A stretch of DNA of 64,000 nt from the NCBI RefSeq assembly GCF_033100135.1, contig NZ_CP136920.1, forward strand, positions 1,550,001 through 1,614,000. The letters run 5' to 3'. The stretch's first letter is position 1. Each line of letters starts with the position of its first letter. The position numbers and the translations under genes were made by a program. Shown piece after piece: positions 1 to 9,122 of the stretch. Under the pieces are notes generated by a model. The model saw only the letters and a program-made list of their open reading frames with translations. It searched no databases and was not told the DNA's origin. Source of the stretch: Rubellicoccus peritrichatus (GTDB lineage: Bacteria > Verrucomicrobiota > Verrucomicrobiia > Opitutales > Cerasicoccaceae).

Positions 1-321
1 GTCGGCTATGGTGGCCCGGCAGGTGATTGTATCGCCGATGAATACAGGTTTGATAAAGCGCAGCCGGTCGTAGCCATAAGAGAATGCGACCGGGTTGATT
101 TCGCCTGCAGTCATGCCAATGGCCACACTGAAAATCAAAGTGCCATGAGCGATGCGCTGTTTGAAGTCCTGCGTTTTGCACCACTCGGCGTCCATGTGAT
201 GTGGGTAAAAATCTCCCGTTTGCCCGGCATGCATGACGATGTCGGTTTCGGTAATGGTTCGCCCCGTTGTGGTACGTGATGCCTCTAGTTCAAATTCATC
301 GAAGTAAATACTTTGGCTCAT
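1..321 (-). CDS. MaoC-like dehydratase, 3' end outside window
   Basis: Partial gene. Translating the minus strand from the ATG at 321 gives an open frame of 107 codons running to the window edge. The protein starts [10 protein letters not shown]. Its pattern fits the hot-dog fold MaoC / R-specific enoyl-CoA hydratase family: a [20 protein letters not shown] segment with the typical D..HMD active-site region (about residues 24-44), then [12 protein letters not shown] (about 58-69), and [11 protein letters not shown] further on. Such enzymes hydrate or dehydrate 2-enoyl-CoA esters in the cytoplasm. Its start overlaps the IclR stop by 4 bp (ATGA), so both are probably one transcript. With two CoA-transferases across the divergent promoter, it suggests that the locus handles a CoA ester. 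The substrate is unknown. Confidence 0.85.
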   Translation of the reverse strand, partial: MSQSIYFDEFELEASRTTTGRTITETDIVMHAGQTGDFYPHHMDAEWCKTQDFKQRIAHGTLIFSVAIGMTAGEINPVAFSYGYDRLRFIKPVFIGDTITCRATIAD

Positions 322-1091
322 TTTTTGATTCCTATGTTTTCGTTAATCTGTGCTGCACACTTCATCATTTCGTCAAAATTTTTCTGATTGCTCTTTGTGT
401 TTTGCGTGCTTTCCAGCGTGCTGACTGCAAGGGTGGCAGAAATGTCAGTTCCGGGGATTCCAATTGGGATTGCGATATCCGAGACGCCGGGTGTTACCTC
501 GCTCTTCGCCTTTTCGCAGCCCAGCTCTCGTATCTTGTCGATCGTTTTAAGATACCTCGTTCGAGCGGCCTTCGAGAGAGACTGGTAGTGTGCATCCTGC
601 TCAAGAAAAGCCGATACTTCGGTATCCGACATGCGACCTAAAAGGACGCGGCCGGATGCTGTTTGGGTCAAGGGCAGGACAGTGCCTTCGCCAATGGCGA
701 GGCATACCCTGCGTGCTGGCATACGTTCCATCAGTACCAAGAGGGAATCGCCGCTTTGGACGCAGATGTGGCAAGCGTGGCCTATGCGTGCCGCCAGGGC
801 TTCCATTGGCAGGCGTGCTGCCTTGCGTAAAAGAGTCACCCCGCTTTGCCGGTGCCCGAGTTCAAAGAGTTTCAAGGTGAGATTGTAGGTGCCGGTTCCC
901 GCCTCCTTGGTCACATAACCGCGTTGCTCAAGGCAGCTTAGCATGCGGTATATTTCACTGGTTGTGCGTGAGAGTGCCTCCGCGATTTCAACCAGAGTGC
1001 AGCCGGTTGTGTTCTTCGCCAGATACTCAAGTATATCCAGTCCTTTTTCGAGTGCAGGTGCGCTGTAGCGTGTTTCTTTTTGCTTTGGCAT
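318..1091 (-). CDS. IclR-family transcriptional regulator
   Basis: 257 residues, the usual length for the family. An N-terminal winged helix-turn-helix (about residues 10-72, with the recognition segment [18 protein letters not shown]) is followed by an IclR effector-binding domain (about 80-250) containing [11 protein letters not shown] and [10 protein letters not shown]. These regulators usually repress or activate a neighbouring catabolic operon in response to an intermediate. It is divergent from the operon starting at 1197, and a palindrome-rich stretch lies between the two starts. It shares a 4-bp overlap with the MaoC-like gene downstream. It is very likely the local regulator of both directions; the effector is not known. 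Confidence 0.92.
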   Translation of the reverse strand: MPKQKETRYSAPALEKGLDILEYLAKNTTGCTLVEIAEALSRTTSEIYRMLSCLEQRGYVTKEAGTGTYNLTLKLFELGHRQSGVTLLRKAARLPMEALAARIGHACHICVQSGDSLLVLMERMPARRVCLAIGEGTVLPLTQTASGRVLLGRMSDTEVSAFLEQDAHYQSLSKAARTRYLKTIDKIRELGCEKAKSEVTPGVSDIAIPIGIPGTDISATLAVSTLESTQNTKSNQKNFDEMMKCAAQINENIGIKK

Positions 1092-1139
1092 GGGATTGGA
1101 AGAGAACTTGTCGGAGATTTAACGCACGAAGCAATGTTT

Positions 1140-1188
1140 TTGCTTGATTTTTCAAATGTTAAAAACATTTTTATATTTGAAAAGCAAG
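1140..1188. promoter_or_regulatory. candidate IclR operator, nested palindrome
   Basis: In the 105-bp gap between the divergent regulator and operon starts lies AAATGTT (1154-1160), AAA, AACATTT (1164-1170). This is nested inside TTTTCAAAT (1149-1157) and ATTTGAAAA (1175-1183), with GCTTG/CAAG at the outer edges. The A/T-rich dyad sits 9-60 bp upstream of the 1197 start, where a repressor or activator of the operon would bind. Function is inferred from symmetry and position only. Confidence 0.45.
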
Positions 1189-1196
1189 TGAATAGA

Positions 1197-2345
1197 ATGG
1201 ATACTGCAATTCAGCTAAAGGGCATTACATGGGATCACTCTCGAGGCTTCACCTCAGTCGTTGCGACCGGGCAGCGCTTTCACGAGTTGAATCCTCATAT
1301 TGATATCCACTGGCAAAAGCGCTCTCTGCAGGAGTTTGCCGACAAGCCACTGGCTGCTTTGGCTGAAGATTATGACTTGCTGGTTATTGATCACCCCTGG
1401 GCTGGCTTTGCTTCGACCAGTGGAATTCTGGCTGACTTGAATGCCCTATTGCCAGCAGACTTCCTTGTAGATCAGGCGGCTAATTCTGTCGGGCACTCCC
1501 ACGCGAGTTATCAATTCAATGGAGGGCAGTGGGCGCTTGCCATTGATGCTGCCACTCCTGTTTCGGCATATCGTGCTGACATACTGGAGAAGGCTGGGGT
1601 TACGCTTCCAGGAACTTATGATGAGCTTATCACTTTGGCGGAGAAAGGGCTCGTTTGTTGTCCGAGTATACCCCTCGATGTTTATGGGAATTTCCTCAAT
1701 CTTCTGACTGCAGCCGGGGAAACGATTTTTTCGAATGAGGAGGAAATCGTTCAGCGTGAGGCAGGTGTCGTCGCACTTGAGCGGCTCAGAAAATTCACCA
1801 ATCTTATTCCGAAAAAGTTTTTTGATATCAACCCCATCGGCGCGCTCGAAATCATGTCGCAGTCTGATGAGTTTGCTTACTGTCCTTACACTTACGGTTA
1901 CACTAATTACTCAAGACCTGGTTACGCCAGGCACTTGCTGAAGTTTGGTGATGTCGTTGGCATGACTGCGGATAAGCCAGGTATGACGATGCTTGGCGGA
2001 ACCGGCCTGGCTATTTCGGCTCGTTGCAAGCACCTCGATGTCGCTTCCGCCTATGCGCAATTCACCGCATCATCCGATGTGCAACAGGGCATATTTTTTG
2101 ATGCCGGTGGTCAGCCCGGTCATCGTGCTGCATGGCTCAACCCAAAGCTTAATACAGCTTGTTCGGACTTCTTTGTTGATACTTTACCGACGCTTGACCG
2201 TGCATTTGTCCGTCCGCGCTACGCAGGATATCTTGACTTTCAAGACCATGCCGGTGACCCGATCCATGCATACTTGCGCGAAGGCGGTGATGCCGGAGCC
2301 GTACTCGATGCTCTGAATAAACTTTATCGAGAGACACGCAAATGA
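1197..2345 (+). CDS. solute-binding-protein-fold protein without signal peptide
   Basis: 382 residues from the ATG at 1197; the longer open frame back to 1080 begins inside the regulator gene and has no better start. The protein resembles the extracellular solute-binding (sugar ABC transporter) fold: a [10 protein letters not shown] start typical of the first strand, [23 protein letters not shown], an [20 protein letters not shown] hinge-like region and a GGTGLAIS segment. Unlike true periplasmic binding proteins it has no N-terminal signal or lipobox, and no permease or ATPase genes are adjacent. It overlaps the following CoA-transferase by 4 bp (ATGA). It may therefore be a cytoplasmic ligand-binding or carrier protein for the CoA-transferase pathway. 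Role unknown. Confidence 0.75.
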   Translation: MDTAIQLKGITWDHSRGFTSVVATGQRFHELNPHIDIHWQKRSLQEFADKPLAALAEDYDLLVIDHPWAGFASTSGILADLNALLPADFLVDQAANSVGHSHASYQFNGGQWALAIDAATPVSAYRADILEKAGVTLPGTYDELITLAEKGLVCCPSIPLDVYGNFLNLLTAAGETIFSNEEEIVQREAGVVALERLRKFTNLIPKKFFDINPIGALEIMSQSDEFAYCPYTYGYTNYSRPGYARHLLKFGDVVGMTADKPGMTMLGGTGLAISARCKHLDVASAYAQFTASSDVQQGIFFDAGGQPGHRAAWLNPKLNTACSDFFVDTLPTLDRAFVRPRYAGYLDFQDHAGDPIHAYLREGGDAGAVLDALNKLYRETRK

Positions 2346-3502
2346 ACCTTCCCCTAAAAGGCCTTACCGTTTTGGAGTTCAGTCAATATCTGGCTGGCCC
2401 TTATGCTGGCTTACGGTTGGCAGATCTTGGCGCGCGTGTGATTAAGATCGAACGCCCGGGTGCTGGTGATGCCTGTCGCAAGCTTGCCACGAAGAATCTT
2501 TTTGTCGACGGGGACAGTCTTGTTTTTCATACGATAAATCGTAATAAGGAATCCTATGCGGCCAATCTCAAGGACGCCAACGATCTGGACAAAGTAAGGG
2601 CATTGATCGCTCAAGCGGATGTCATGACTCATAACTTCCGTCCCGGAGTTATGGAGAAGATCGGTCTGGATTACGAAAAAGTGAAAGCAATCAATCCACG
2701 GATTGTTTATGGCGATGTCACGGGTTATGGAAAAGAAGGTTCGCTCAAGAATAAGCCAGGGCAGGACTTATTGGCGCAGTCGATTTCCGGCATTACCTGG
2801 TTGACTGGTGACGCGGATGATCCGCCGGTTCCGTTTGGTTTGGCCGCTGCCGATATGCTTTGTGGTACGCATCTTGCCCAGGGTATTCTCGCAGCGCTTG
2901 TTCAGCGCGGAAAGACCGGCATCGGTTCTCACGTTGAAGTCAATTTACTGGAGTCACTTATCGATGTTCAATTCGAAGTGCTCACAGCTTATCTCAACGA
3001 CGGGAAGAAGTTACCGCAGCGTGCAGTAGAGGACAACGCGCATGCATACTTGAGTGCGCCGTACGGTATTTATGAAACGAACGATGGTCATATTGCCATT
3101 GCGATGGGTTCGCTTGAACGCCTTGGTGAGCTGATTGGTTGTTCAAAGTTATCCATGCAAGTTGCGAATTCGGATGACGCTTTTGATAAGCGTGATGAGC
3201 TTAAAGCCATCCTTTCACGTCATTTGAAAACACGTAGCACGGATGACTGGCTGGCGATTCTTGAACCAGCCGATTACTGGTGCTCTGATGTGTTCAACTA
3301 TGCGCGTTTGATGAATCACGATGGCTATAAGGCTGTTGCGATGGAGCAAAGCGTTCAACGCGAAGGAGCTCCATCGATTCGCACCCTGCGTTGCCCGATA
3401 CGGATTGATGGCGAACGTATTTATAACGATGCCGCTGCACCCGTGTTGGGAAATGATAACTTTGAAATTGAAACAGCCTTCAATTTGGCAGGAAACGCAT
3501 AG
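2342..3502 (+). CDS. CaiB/BaiF family CoA-transferase (copy 1)
   Basis: 386 residues. Family III CoA-transferases move CoA between carboxylic acids in the cytoplasm. The N-terminal Rossmann half shows [19 protein letters not shown] and [19 protein letters not shown] lies near residue 97, and the conserved catalytic aspartate is in [10 protein letters not shown] (Asp171). The length is typical. The start overlaps the preceding gene by ATGA, and 14 bp separate it from a second, clearly homologous copy. Side-by-side reading shows long shared blocks ([40 protein letters not shown] or DKPGQDLL), so the pair arose by tandem duplication. Substrate unknown; two separate enzymes or a heteromer are both possible. 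Confidence 0.9.
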   Translation: MNLPLKGLTVLEFSQYLAGPYAGLRLADLGARVIKIERPGAGDACRKLATKNLFVDGDSLVFHTINRNKESYAANLKDANDLDKVRALIAQADVMTHNFRPGVMEKIGLDYEKVKAINPRIVYGDVTGYGKEGSLKNKPGQDLLAQSISGITWLTGDADDPPVPFGLAAADMLCGTHLAQGILAALVQRGKTGIGSHVEVNLLESLIDVQFEVLTAYLNDGKKLPQRAVEDNAHAYLSAPYGIYETNDGHIAIAMGSLERLGELIGCSKLSMQVANSDDAFDKRDELKAILSRHLKTRSTDDWLAILEPADYWCSDVFNYARLMNHDGYKAVAMEQSVQREGAPSIRTLRCPIRIDGERIYNDAAAPVLGNDNFEIETAFNLAGNA

Positions 3503-3516
3503 CTTTTTATCACGAT

Positions 3517-4659
3517 ATGAAACCGCTCGAAGGCATAACAATTGTTGATTTCAGCCAGTTTCTTTCCGGTCCTTCCGGGACTTTGAGACTGGCTGACATG
3601 GGGGCGCGTGTGATTAAAATAGAACGTCCTGGGTGTGGTGATATTTGTCGCGAGCTTTATGTGGCAAAAGCGAAACTCGATGGAGAGTCGATGGTGTTTC
3701 ATGCGATCAACCGCAACAAGGAAAGCCTCTGCGTGGACTTGAAAAATGCGGATGATCTGGAGCGAATCAAAACGCTAATCAAGCAGGCAGATGTTGTTGT
3801 GCATAACTTTCGTCCAGGTGTGATGCAGCGTCTCGGACTGGATTACGAAAGTGTTCGTTCGATCAAGCCTGATATTATTTACGGTGCCATTACAGGGTAT
3901 GGAAAGGAAGGTCCATGGAAGGACAAACCCGGGCAGGATCTCCTGCTGCAATCGCTCAGTGGATTGACGGGTCTTTCGGGCAATGCGGGCGATGGACCAG
4001 TCCCAATGGGATTGGCTATTGTCGATCTCTTTGCCGGAGCCCACCTTGCCCAGGGAATTATTGCCTGTCTGGTGCGTCGAGGTATCAGTGGCGAAGGCGG
4101 GCTTGTAGAAGTCAGTATGCTTGAGTCTATTTTGGATTTTCAATTCGAACCGCTGACCGTTTATCTGCAGGATGGTGGAGAGGAGGCAGAGCGAACCGCC
4201 AGCAACAGTGCACACGCTTATCTGGGTGCGCCATATGGTATCTACGAAACGACAGACGGCTACCTTGCCCTTGCGATGGGTAGTGTCCCTCAGCTTGGCG
4301 AATTGCTCGAATGCCCGGAGCTTATGAATTATCCTGAGCCTTCAAGTTGGTTCGATCAACGCGATGAGATAAAATCAATTTTGGCGAACCACTTGAAGTC
4401 ACGTAAGACCGTCGACTGGTTGGTGGTGCTTGAGGCTGCGGATATCTGGTGTGCGGATGTGCTCGACTGGCACCGTTTGATGGCACATGATGGATTTCAG
4501 GCGCTGGATATTATTCAGCCGGTCAGTCGTAGCAGTGGTGCCGATTATCAGACGACGAGTTGCCCGATAAAATTTGACGGCAAGCGTCCGCTGTCAACAT
4601 TAGGCTCACCTGCGATTGGCGAACATACTGAATCTCTAACCAAGGAATTTGGACTATGA
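3517..4659 (+). CDS. CaiB/BaiF family CoA-transferase (copy 2)
   Basis: 380 residues, a tandem paralogue of the gene just upstream. It has [19 protein letters not shown] at the start, [19 protein letters not shown] and a candidate catalytic aspartate in [10 protein letters not shown] (Asp170). Because both copies keep the catalytic Asp, neither looks like a dead subunit. The end overlaps the lactonase-like amidohydrolase by ATGA, tying CoA-ester chemistry to sugar-acid chemistry in one transcript. No acyl-CoA ligase is seen, so the CoA donor is probably another CoA ester such as succinyl-CoA (inference). Confidence 0.9.
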   Translation: MKPLEGITIVDFSQFLSGPSGTLRLADMGARVIKIERPGCGDICRELYVAKAKLDGESMVFHAINRNKESLCVDLKNADDLERIKTLIKQADVVVHNFRPGVMQRLGLDYESVRSIKPDIIYGAITGYGKEGPWKDKPGQDLLLQSLSGLTGLSGNAGDGPVPMGLAIVDLFAGAHLAQGIIACLVRRGISGEGGLVEVSMLESILDFQFEPLTVYLQDGGEEAERTASNSAHAYLGAPYGIYETTDGYLALAMGSVPQLGELLECPELMNYPEPSSWFDQRDEIKSILANHLKSRKTVDWLVVLEAADIWCADVLDWHRLMAHDGFQALDIIQPVSRSSGADYQTTSCPIKFDGKRPLSTLGSPAIGEHTESLTKEFGL

Positions 4660-5516
4660 AAGACATACCGATATTCGACACGCATCAGCATTTGATCATG
4701 GCCAATTACTGGCCCTACTCATGGACCAAAGGCCTCGAACCGCTCGAAGGGCATAGCTTCGACTATGAGGCTTATCTGGATGCTTCAGCCGGGACTGGCA
4801 TAGCTGGTACGCTTTTTATGGAGACGACTCCGGACGATCCTTATTGGAACGAAGAAACGCAATACACACTCAGCATGGCAGCGAATCCCGACACACTGGT
4901 TCGGGGGGTGATTGCCAACTGTCGCCCGGAAGACGAAGGCACATTTGAAGCTTCAATCGAATCCATCGGTAGTCCTTATCTGAAAGGACTACGGCGCATT
5001 CTTCATGTGGTTTCGGATGAGATATCAAAGCAGCCAGCTTTTGTTAAAGGTGTTCGTAAAATCGGTGAATGGGATCTGACCTTTGACATGTGTTTCTTTG
5101 CCCGGCAATTACCCTTGGCGCTGCAGTTGGCTAAGCAATGTGAGAACACACAATTCATTATCGATCACTGCGGTGTACCTGATATTGCTTCGGATGCTTT
5201 TGATCCATGGCGTGAAGATATTCGCGCGCTGTCAGAGCTCCCTAACGTTGTTTGCAAAGTGTCCGGGGTAATGGCCTATTGTAAACCCGGCGAAGCAAGT
5301 GCAACTGCTGTTCGTCCTTATGTAGAGCACAGTATCGAGTGCTTTGGCTGGGATCGTGTTGTCTGGGGTGGTGACTGGCCGGTATGCTTACTCAACACAA
5401 GCCTGAAAAGCTGGGTTGATGTCTCCCGCGAGTTGGTTGCCAATGAAAGCGAAGACAATCAACGGAAACTGTTCTACCAAAATGCGGAACGTATATATAA
5501 AGTTTCGCTGACATAA
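4656..5516 (+). CDS. COG3618 amidohydrolase, sugar-acid lactonase-like
   Basis: 286 residues, amidohydrolase_2 (PF04909-type) TIM barrel. It starts with the metal-binding DTHQHL motif (residues 8-13), continues with [15 protein letters not shown] and KVSGV, and ends with WGGDWPVC, which carries the last conserved Asp. This is the COG3618 subgroup that includes L-fuconolactonase and L-rhamnono-gamma-lactonase, which open sugar lactones to the aldonates. Length is normal. Together with the mutarotase, SDR and fucosidase downstream, a role on L-fucono- or L-rhamnono-lactone is plausible; a related dicarboxylate lactonase role cannot be excluded. Confidence 0.82.
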   Translation: MKDIPIFDTHQHLIMANYWPYSWTKGLEPLEGHSFDYEAYLDASAGTGIAGTLFMETTPDDPYWNEETQYTLSMAANPDTLVRGVIANCRPEDEGTFEASIESIGSPYLKGLRRILHVVSDEISKQPAFVKGVRKIGEWDLTFDMCFFARQLPLALQLAKQCENTQFIIDHCGVPDIASDAFDPWREDIRALSELPNVVCKVSGVMAYCKPGEASATAVRPYVEHSIECFGWDRVVWGGDWPVCLLNTSLKSWVDVSRELVANESEDNQRKLFYQNAERIYKVSLT

Positions 5517-5533
5517 AATCGTATTATCAATTC

Positions 5534-5539
5534 AGGAGG
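5534..5539 (+). promoter_or_regulatory. strong Shine-Dalgarno AGGAGG deciding a GTG start
   Basis: AGGAGG at 5534-5539 lies 8 bp before the GTG at 5548. This supports the GTG rather than a later ATG as the start of the Gfo/Idh/MocA gene, and it is among the clearest ribosome-binding sites in the operon. Confidence 0.8.
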
Positions 5540-5547
5540 CCTTTACG

Positions 5548-6636
5548 GTGAAACTGAACTATAAGCCAAAACTACCAGAGAAGCCTCGGCCGATTGTCGT
5601 GCTTGGAGCAGGGAGCATTGTAAACGATGCACACTTGCCCGCCTACCGTATGGCAGGATTCCCTGTTGCAGGCATTTACAACCGGACTGTGGAGCGTGCA
5701 GAGAAACTTGCCGGGAAATTTGATATCCCAACGGTCTATACCAGTGTGCAGGAGGCTGTTGCTAATGCACCGGAAGGCGCTATTTTCGATCTTGCTTTGA
5801 TGCCGGCGCAGTTTGTTTCAACCTTGGAGCAATTGCCTGATAGTGCCCCCGTCCTGATTCAAAAACCGATGGGCGACTCATTGCCGGATGCACAAAAGAT
5901 TTTGGAAGTCTGCAGCCGTAAGAAGCTTGTCGCCGCCATCAATTGTCAGCTGCGTTTCGCTCCATATGTTATGGCAGCGAGGTGCCTGATCGAACAAGGA
6001 TTGATCGGTGAGCTCTATGACATGGAAGTACGTGTGTCTGTGAATACACCCTGGGAATTGTTTCCAAATGTAAAAGACCATCCACGTCTCGAAATCGCGC
6101 AACATAGTGTTCATCATATCGATCTTATACGTTCTTTCCTCGGGAACCCGTTTTCGGTTATGGCGAAGACGGTTGGCCACCCCGCAAAGTCAATGTCGTC
6201 TACGCGCTCTTCCATTATTCTCGATTATGGGGATAAGCTTCGGGCAGACCTGAGTATGAATCATGACCATCGTTTTGGTTCGCATAATCAGGAGAGTTTC
6301 ATCAAGTGGGAAGGTACACGAGGTGCCATAAAGGCAAAGATGGGTTTGCTCATGAATTACCCGGATGGCGTCCCTGATAAGTTTGAATATTGTTTGTTGG
6401 AAGACGACAGTGCTCCGCAGTGGGTTGAGCAAACGCTGGAAGGTTCGTGGTTCCCGGAGGCTTTTGTTGGAACCATGGCGAGCTTGATGCGCTACGTTGA
6501 AGGCAGTTCTGAAACGTTACCAACCAGTGTTGATGATATTGTTGATACAATGGCACTGGTTGAAGCAGCTTATGAGTCGAGTGAAGCTGGAGGTGTGCGA
6601 CCTGATTACGGCACTCTTAATTTAGTAGAAAAATGA
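5548..6636 (+). CDS. Gfo/Idh/MocA family oxidoreductase
   Basis: 362 residues from a GTG start with a consensus ribosome-binding site. The N-terminal Rossmann fold shows VVLGAGSIVNDAHLPAYRMA (about 18-37), followed by the EKP-like motif present as QKPMGDSL (about 104-111, Gln replacing the usual Glu). HSVHHIDLIRSFLG carries the conserved histidine pair near 190 in the C-terminal domain. These enzymes are NAD(P)-dependent dehydrogenases of sugars or cyclitols. In this operon it could be the first L-fucose/L-rhamnose 1-dehydrogenase or act on a later intermediate. Its stop overlaps the next gene (ATGA). Confidence 0.88.
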   Translation: MKLNYKPKLPEKPRPIVVLGAGSIVNDAHLPAYRMAGFPVAGIYNRTVERAEKLAGKFDIPTVYTSVQEAVANAPEGAIFDLALMPAQFVSTLEQLPDSAPVLIQKPMGDSLPDAQKILEVCSRKKLVAAINCQLRFAPYVMAARCLIEQGLIGELYDMEVRVSVNTPWELFPNVKDHPRLEIAQHSVHHIDLIRSFLGNPFSVMAKTVGHPAKSMSSTRSSIILDYGDKLRADLSMNHDHRFGSHNQESFIKWEGTRGAIKAKMGLLMNYPDGVPDKFEYCLLEDDSAPQWVEQTLEGSWFPEAFVGTMASLMRYVEGSSETLPTSVDDIVDTMALVEAAYESSEAGGVRPDYGTLNLVEK

Positions 6637-7649
6637 AAGCAGTATATTACGAGGGAAATAAAGAATTTAAAGTTGGCGCATGCCATCCAGTGGCGCCAGG
6701 TCCGGGTGATGTCCGTCTTGATGTTGCCTATTGCGGTGTATGTGGAACTGATATTCATATCGCTCATGGTGCGATGGACCAGCGCGTTCCATCTCCAATG
6801 GTGATCGGGCATGAGATGTCCGGGACTGTTGCTGAGCTGGGGGAAGGCGTTGTTGATTTTGCTGTCGGCGACAAGGTTGTGGTTCGCCCATTGGATAATC
6901 GTGGTGAAAAGGCAGCAGATCGAGGGTATAGTCATATTTGCCAGGACTTGAAGTTTATTGGTATTGATGCGCCGGGAGCTTTTCAAAGTTCATGGACTGT
7001 GCCTGCTTTTACCGTGCATAAAGTTCCAGCCGAAGTGGATCTCAAGTTGGCTGCATTGGTTGAACCACTGGCAGTGGCTTGCCATGATGTGCGCCTTGGT
7101 AAAGTTGTGTCGGATGAGCTCGCCTTTGTCCTGGGAGGTGGTCCCATCGGAATGCTGGTCGCCTTGGTTGCGCGTCATGCAGGGGCGCGTGTTGTCTTGT
7201 CAGAGATCAGTTCTTATCGACTTGAGTTTGCCCGTAAACTGGGCCTTGAGGCTTTTAGTCCGATGGAGACGGATCTTGCCGCATGGGCCAGGGAACAGAG
7301 TGGCGGCAGCGGTGCTGACATTGTTTTTGAAGTTTCGGGGGCCAAACCTGCTGCTGCTTCCATGACCGATCTTCTTGCTATCCGTGGCCGCATCGTGGTC
7401 GTTGCCATTTACCCGCAGCCAGTCGAAATCAATTTGTTCCACTTCTTCTGGAAGGAACTGCAGATGTGCGGTGCGCGGGTTTATGAGCCGGAAGATTATA
7501 CCAAGGCTATCGAATTAATTGCCAGTGGGGAGCTTCCACTTGAGGAAATGATTTCACAAGTCGAACCGCTTGAGAAGCTTCCTGACGTTTTCAATTCTCT
7601 GGAAAATAATCCCGAGTCGATGAAGGTCTTGATGGATTGCCGGGGCTGA
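6633..7649 (+). CDS. MDR zinc-type alcohol dehydrogenase with reduced structural-zinc loop
   Basis: 338 residues, sorbitol/threonine dehydrogenase group. Catalytic zinc residues are present: Cys37 with Asp40 (CGVCGTDIH) and His60-Glu61 (IGHE). The NAD-binding motif is GGGPIGMLVALVA. The lobe that normally carries four cysteines for structural zinc keeps only Cys103, although the flanking HICQDLKFIGIDAPGAF context is preserved, so the loop appears to have lost its metal. The gene overlaps the preceding one by 4 bp. It probably oxidises a hydroxyl of a deoxy-sugar acid or of L-fucose/L-rhamnose; the exact substrate is open. Confidence 0.88.
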   Translation: MKAVYYEGNKEFKVGACHPVAPGPGDVRLDVAYCGVCGTDIHIAHGAMDQRVPSPMVIGHEMSGTVAELGEGVVDFAVGDKVVVRPLDNRGEKAADRGYSHICQDLKFIGIDAPGAFQSSWTVPAFTVHKVPAEVDLKLAALVEPLAVACHDVRLGKVVSDELAFVLGGGPIGMLVALVARHAGARVVLSEISSYRLEFARKLGLEAFSPMETDLAAWAREQSGGSGADIVFEVSGAKPAAASMTDLLAIRGRIVVVAIYPQPVEINLFHFFWKELQMCGARVYEPEDYTKAIELIASGELPLEEMISQVEPLEKLPDVFNSLENNPESMKVLMDCRG

Positions 7650-7688
7650 TATTTGCAAACTACTTATTAAGCACACATTAACATTACT

Positions 7689-8459
7689 ATGAGCATTTCA
7701 TCTAAATTTGATCTGTCGGGAAAAGTGGCTCTCGTCACTGGTTGTAAGCGCGGTATCGGCAAAGCAATGGCCATCGGCCTGGCTGAAGCTGGAGCTGATA
7801 TCATTGGCGTCAGTGCCAGTCTCGAGTCAACAGGCAGTACGGTGGAGCAGGAAGTGACCGCACTTGGACGGAGCTTCAAGGGGTATCAATGCGACTTCAG
7901 TGATCGTCAGTCTCTTCGCGCTTTTATTGCAGAAGTGAAGAGCGATTTTTCTGCCATTGATATTCTAGTTAATAATGCGGGCACTATTCTACGCGCACCA
8001 GCTGCCGAGCATTCGGATGAGTACTGGGACAAAGTAATCGAAGTGAATCTTAACGCGCAGTTTGTTCTCACCCGGGAAATCGGCAAGGACATGGTGACGC
8101 GCGGCTCCGGTAAGGTGATTTTCACTGCATCGTTGCTTACATTTCAAGGCGGCATCACCGTACCGGGATATGCGGCGAGCAAAGGCGGTATTGGTCAGCT
8201 GACAATGGCGTTTGCCAATGAGTGGGCCGGCAAGGGCGTTAATGTCAACGCGATTGCGCCCGGCTATATCGACACGGATAATACCGAGGCGCTCCGCAAT
8301 GACCCAGTGCGTAGCGAGCAGATTCTGGCGCGCATCCCGGCAGGGCGTTGGGGACAGCCGGAAGACTTTAAAGGGCCGCTCGTCTTTCTCGCATCCGATG
8401 CGGCATCTTATGTCCACGGTACCACTTTGCTGGTCGATGGGGGATGGATGGGGCGATAA
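7689..8459 (+). CDS. KduD-like short-chain dehydrogenase
   Basis: 256 residues, classical SDR. It has TGCKRGIGKAM for NAD(P) binding, NNAG, a catalytic Ser in FTASLLTFQGG, YAASKGG with the Tyr-Lys pair, NAIAPGYIDTDNTEALR, and the end DGGWMGR. The whole pattern closely follows KduD, 2-dehydro-3-deoxy-D-gluconate 5-dehydrogenase. In oxidative L-fucose or L-rhamnose pathways a related SDR oxidises 2-keto-3-deoxy-L-fuconate or -rhamnonate to the 2,4-diketo acid, and this role fits the neighbours best. The 39-bp gap before it is the widest in this part of the operon. Confidence 0.88.
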   Translation: MSISSKFDLSGKVALVTGCKRGIGKAMAIGLAEAGADIIGVSASLESTGSTVEQEVTALGRSFKGYQCDFSDRQSLRAFIAEVKSDFSAIDILVNNAGTILRAPAAEHSDEYWDKVIEVNLNAQFVLTREIGKDMVTRGSGKVIFTASLLTFQGGITVPGYAASKGGIGQLTMAFANEWAGKGVNVNAIAPGYIDTDNTEALRNDPVRSEQILARIPAGRWGQPEDFKGPLVFLASDAASYVHGTTLLVDGGWMGR

Positions 8460-8483
8460 ACGTTAATTGAGAAACAAATTCTT

Positions 8484-8822
8484 ATGAAACGATACGGATG
8501 TGTTATTGGTGTTAAGGAAGAGAAGCTGGAGGAATATCTGGAGCTGCACCGGAATGTCTGGCCAGCAGTGGAAGACAAAATGCATGAATGTAATATTCGT
8601 AACTTCACGATTTTTCTGCGCCGCCTGCCAGACGGTAAACCTTACCTTTTCTGCTACTTTGAATATGTCGGTGAAAACTATGAAGCTGACATGGCGAAGA
8701 ATGCTGCCGATGAAACCACTCAAAAATGGTGGTCAATTTGTAAGCCTTGTCAGGAGCCTTTGGCAGATCGCGAAGAAGGAGAGTGGTGGGCGAATATGGA
8801 GGAGATCGTTCACCATTGTTAG
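8484..8822 (+). CDS. L-rhamnose/L-fucose mutarotase family protein
   Basis: 112 residues, COG3254. The RYGCVIGVKEEKLEEYLELH start, the HRNVWPAVEDKM region with the conserved His-Trp-Pro, NFTIFLR, and the WW tail are all family features. Members interconvert alpha and beta anomers of L-rhamnose or, in several bacteria, L-fucose. The position directly before alpha-L-fucosidase and after a KduD-like SDR favours L-fucose. Small cytoplasmic enzyme; 24 bp after the SDR, same transcript. Confidence 0.9.
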   Translation: MKRYGCVIGVKEEKLEEYLELHRNVWPAVEDKMHECNIRNFTIFLRRLPDGKPYLFCYFEYVGENYEADMAKNAADETTQKWWSICKPCQEPLADREEGEWWANMEEIVHHC

Positions 8823-8884
8823 AGCTATCGGGTATTCAACGCCTTACCCCATTTTGCCTATCTGATTCGAAATCAATACGATAG

Positions 8885-8952
8885 TTTTTACCACGAAGGA
8901 CACGAAGAGCACGAAGCCAATAACATTGATTCCTACTTCGTGGTGAAAAAAT
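8885..8952. repeat. inverted repeat with CACGAAG tandem words
   Basis: TTTTTACCACGAAG (8885-8898) pairs with CTTCGTGGTGAAAAAA (8937-8952), one mismatch. The interior repeats ACGAAG two further times at about 9-bp spacing. It lies in the roughly 300-bp gap between the mutarotase and fucosidase genes; the rest of that gap shows nothing recognisable. It could act as a terminator or processing hairpin. The composition resembles dispersed ACCACGAAGG sequence seen in many PVC genomes (from memory, not searched). Confidence 0.5.
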
Positions 8953-9122
8953 AAGTCGGAAGTCTCCTCCTAAAGTAGTTTTGTGCTCTCTTACAGATAG
9001 AATCTTGAATGTCTGCTGGCTCTAGATTTGGTGTCGAAGGCCGTTTCAGAGAAATAGTTAAAAGTCACTATACGCATACTTGACACGTGTAAATCGAGCT
9101 GTTATTGAATTCTCCAATAATA

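Noticed and set aside
267-641. 124-codon plus-strand frame and neighbours at 388-888
   Set aside because: They lie antisense to the well-supported IclR gene and have no ribosome-binding site or recognisable domain.
1080-1196. N-terminal extension of the solute-binding-like protein
   Set aside because: It starts within the divergent regulator gene and crosses the palindromic promoter region; the ATG at 1197 begins the fold.
3775-4215. 146-codon minus-strand frame
   Set aside because: Entirely antisense to the second CoA-transferase and without family features.
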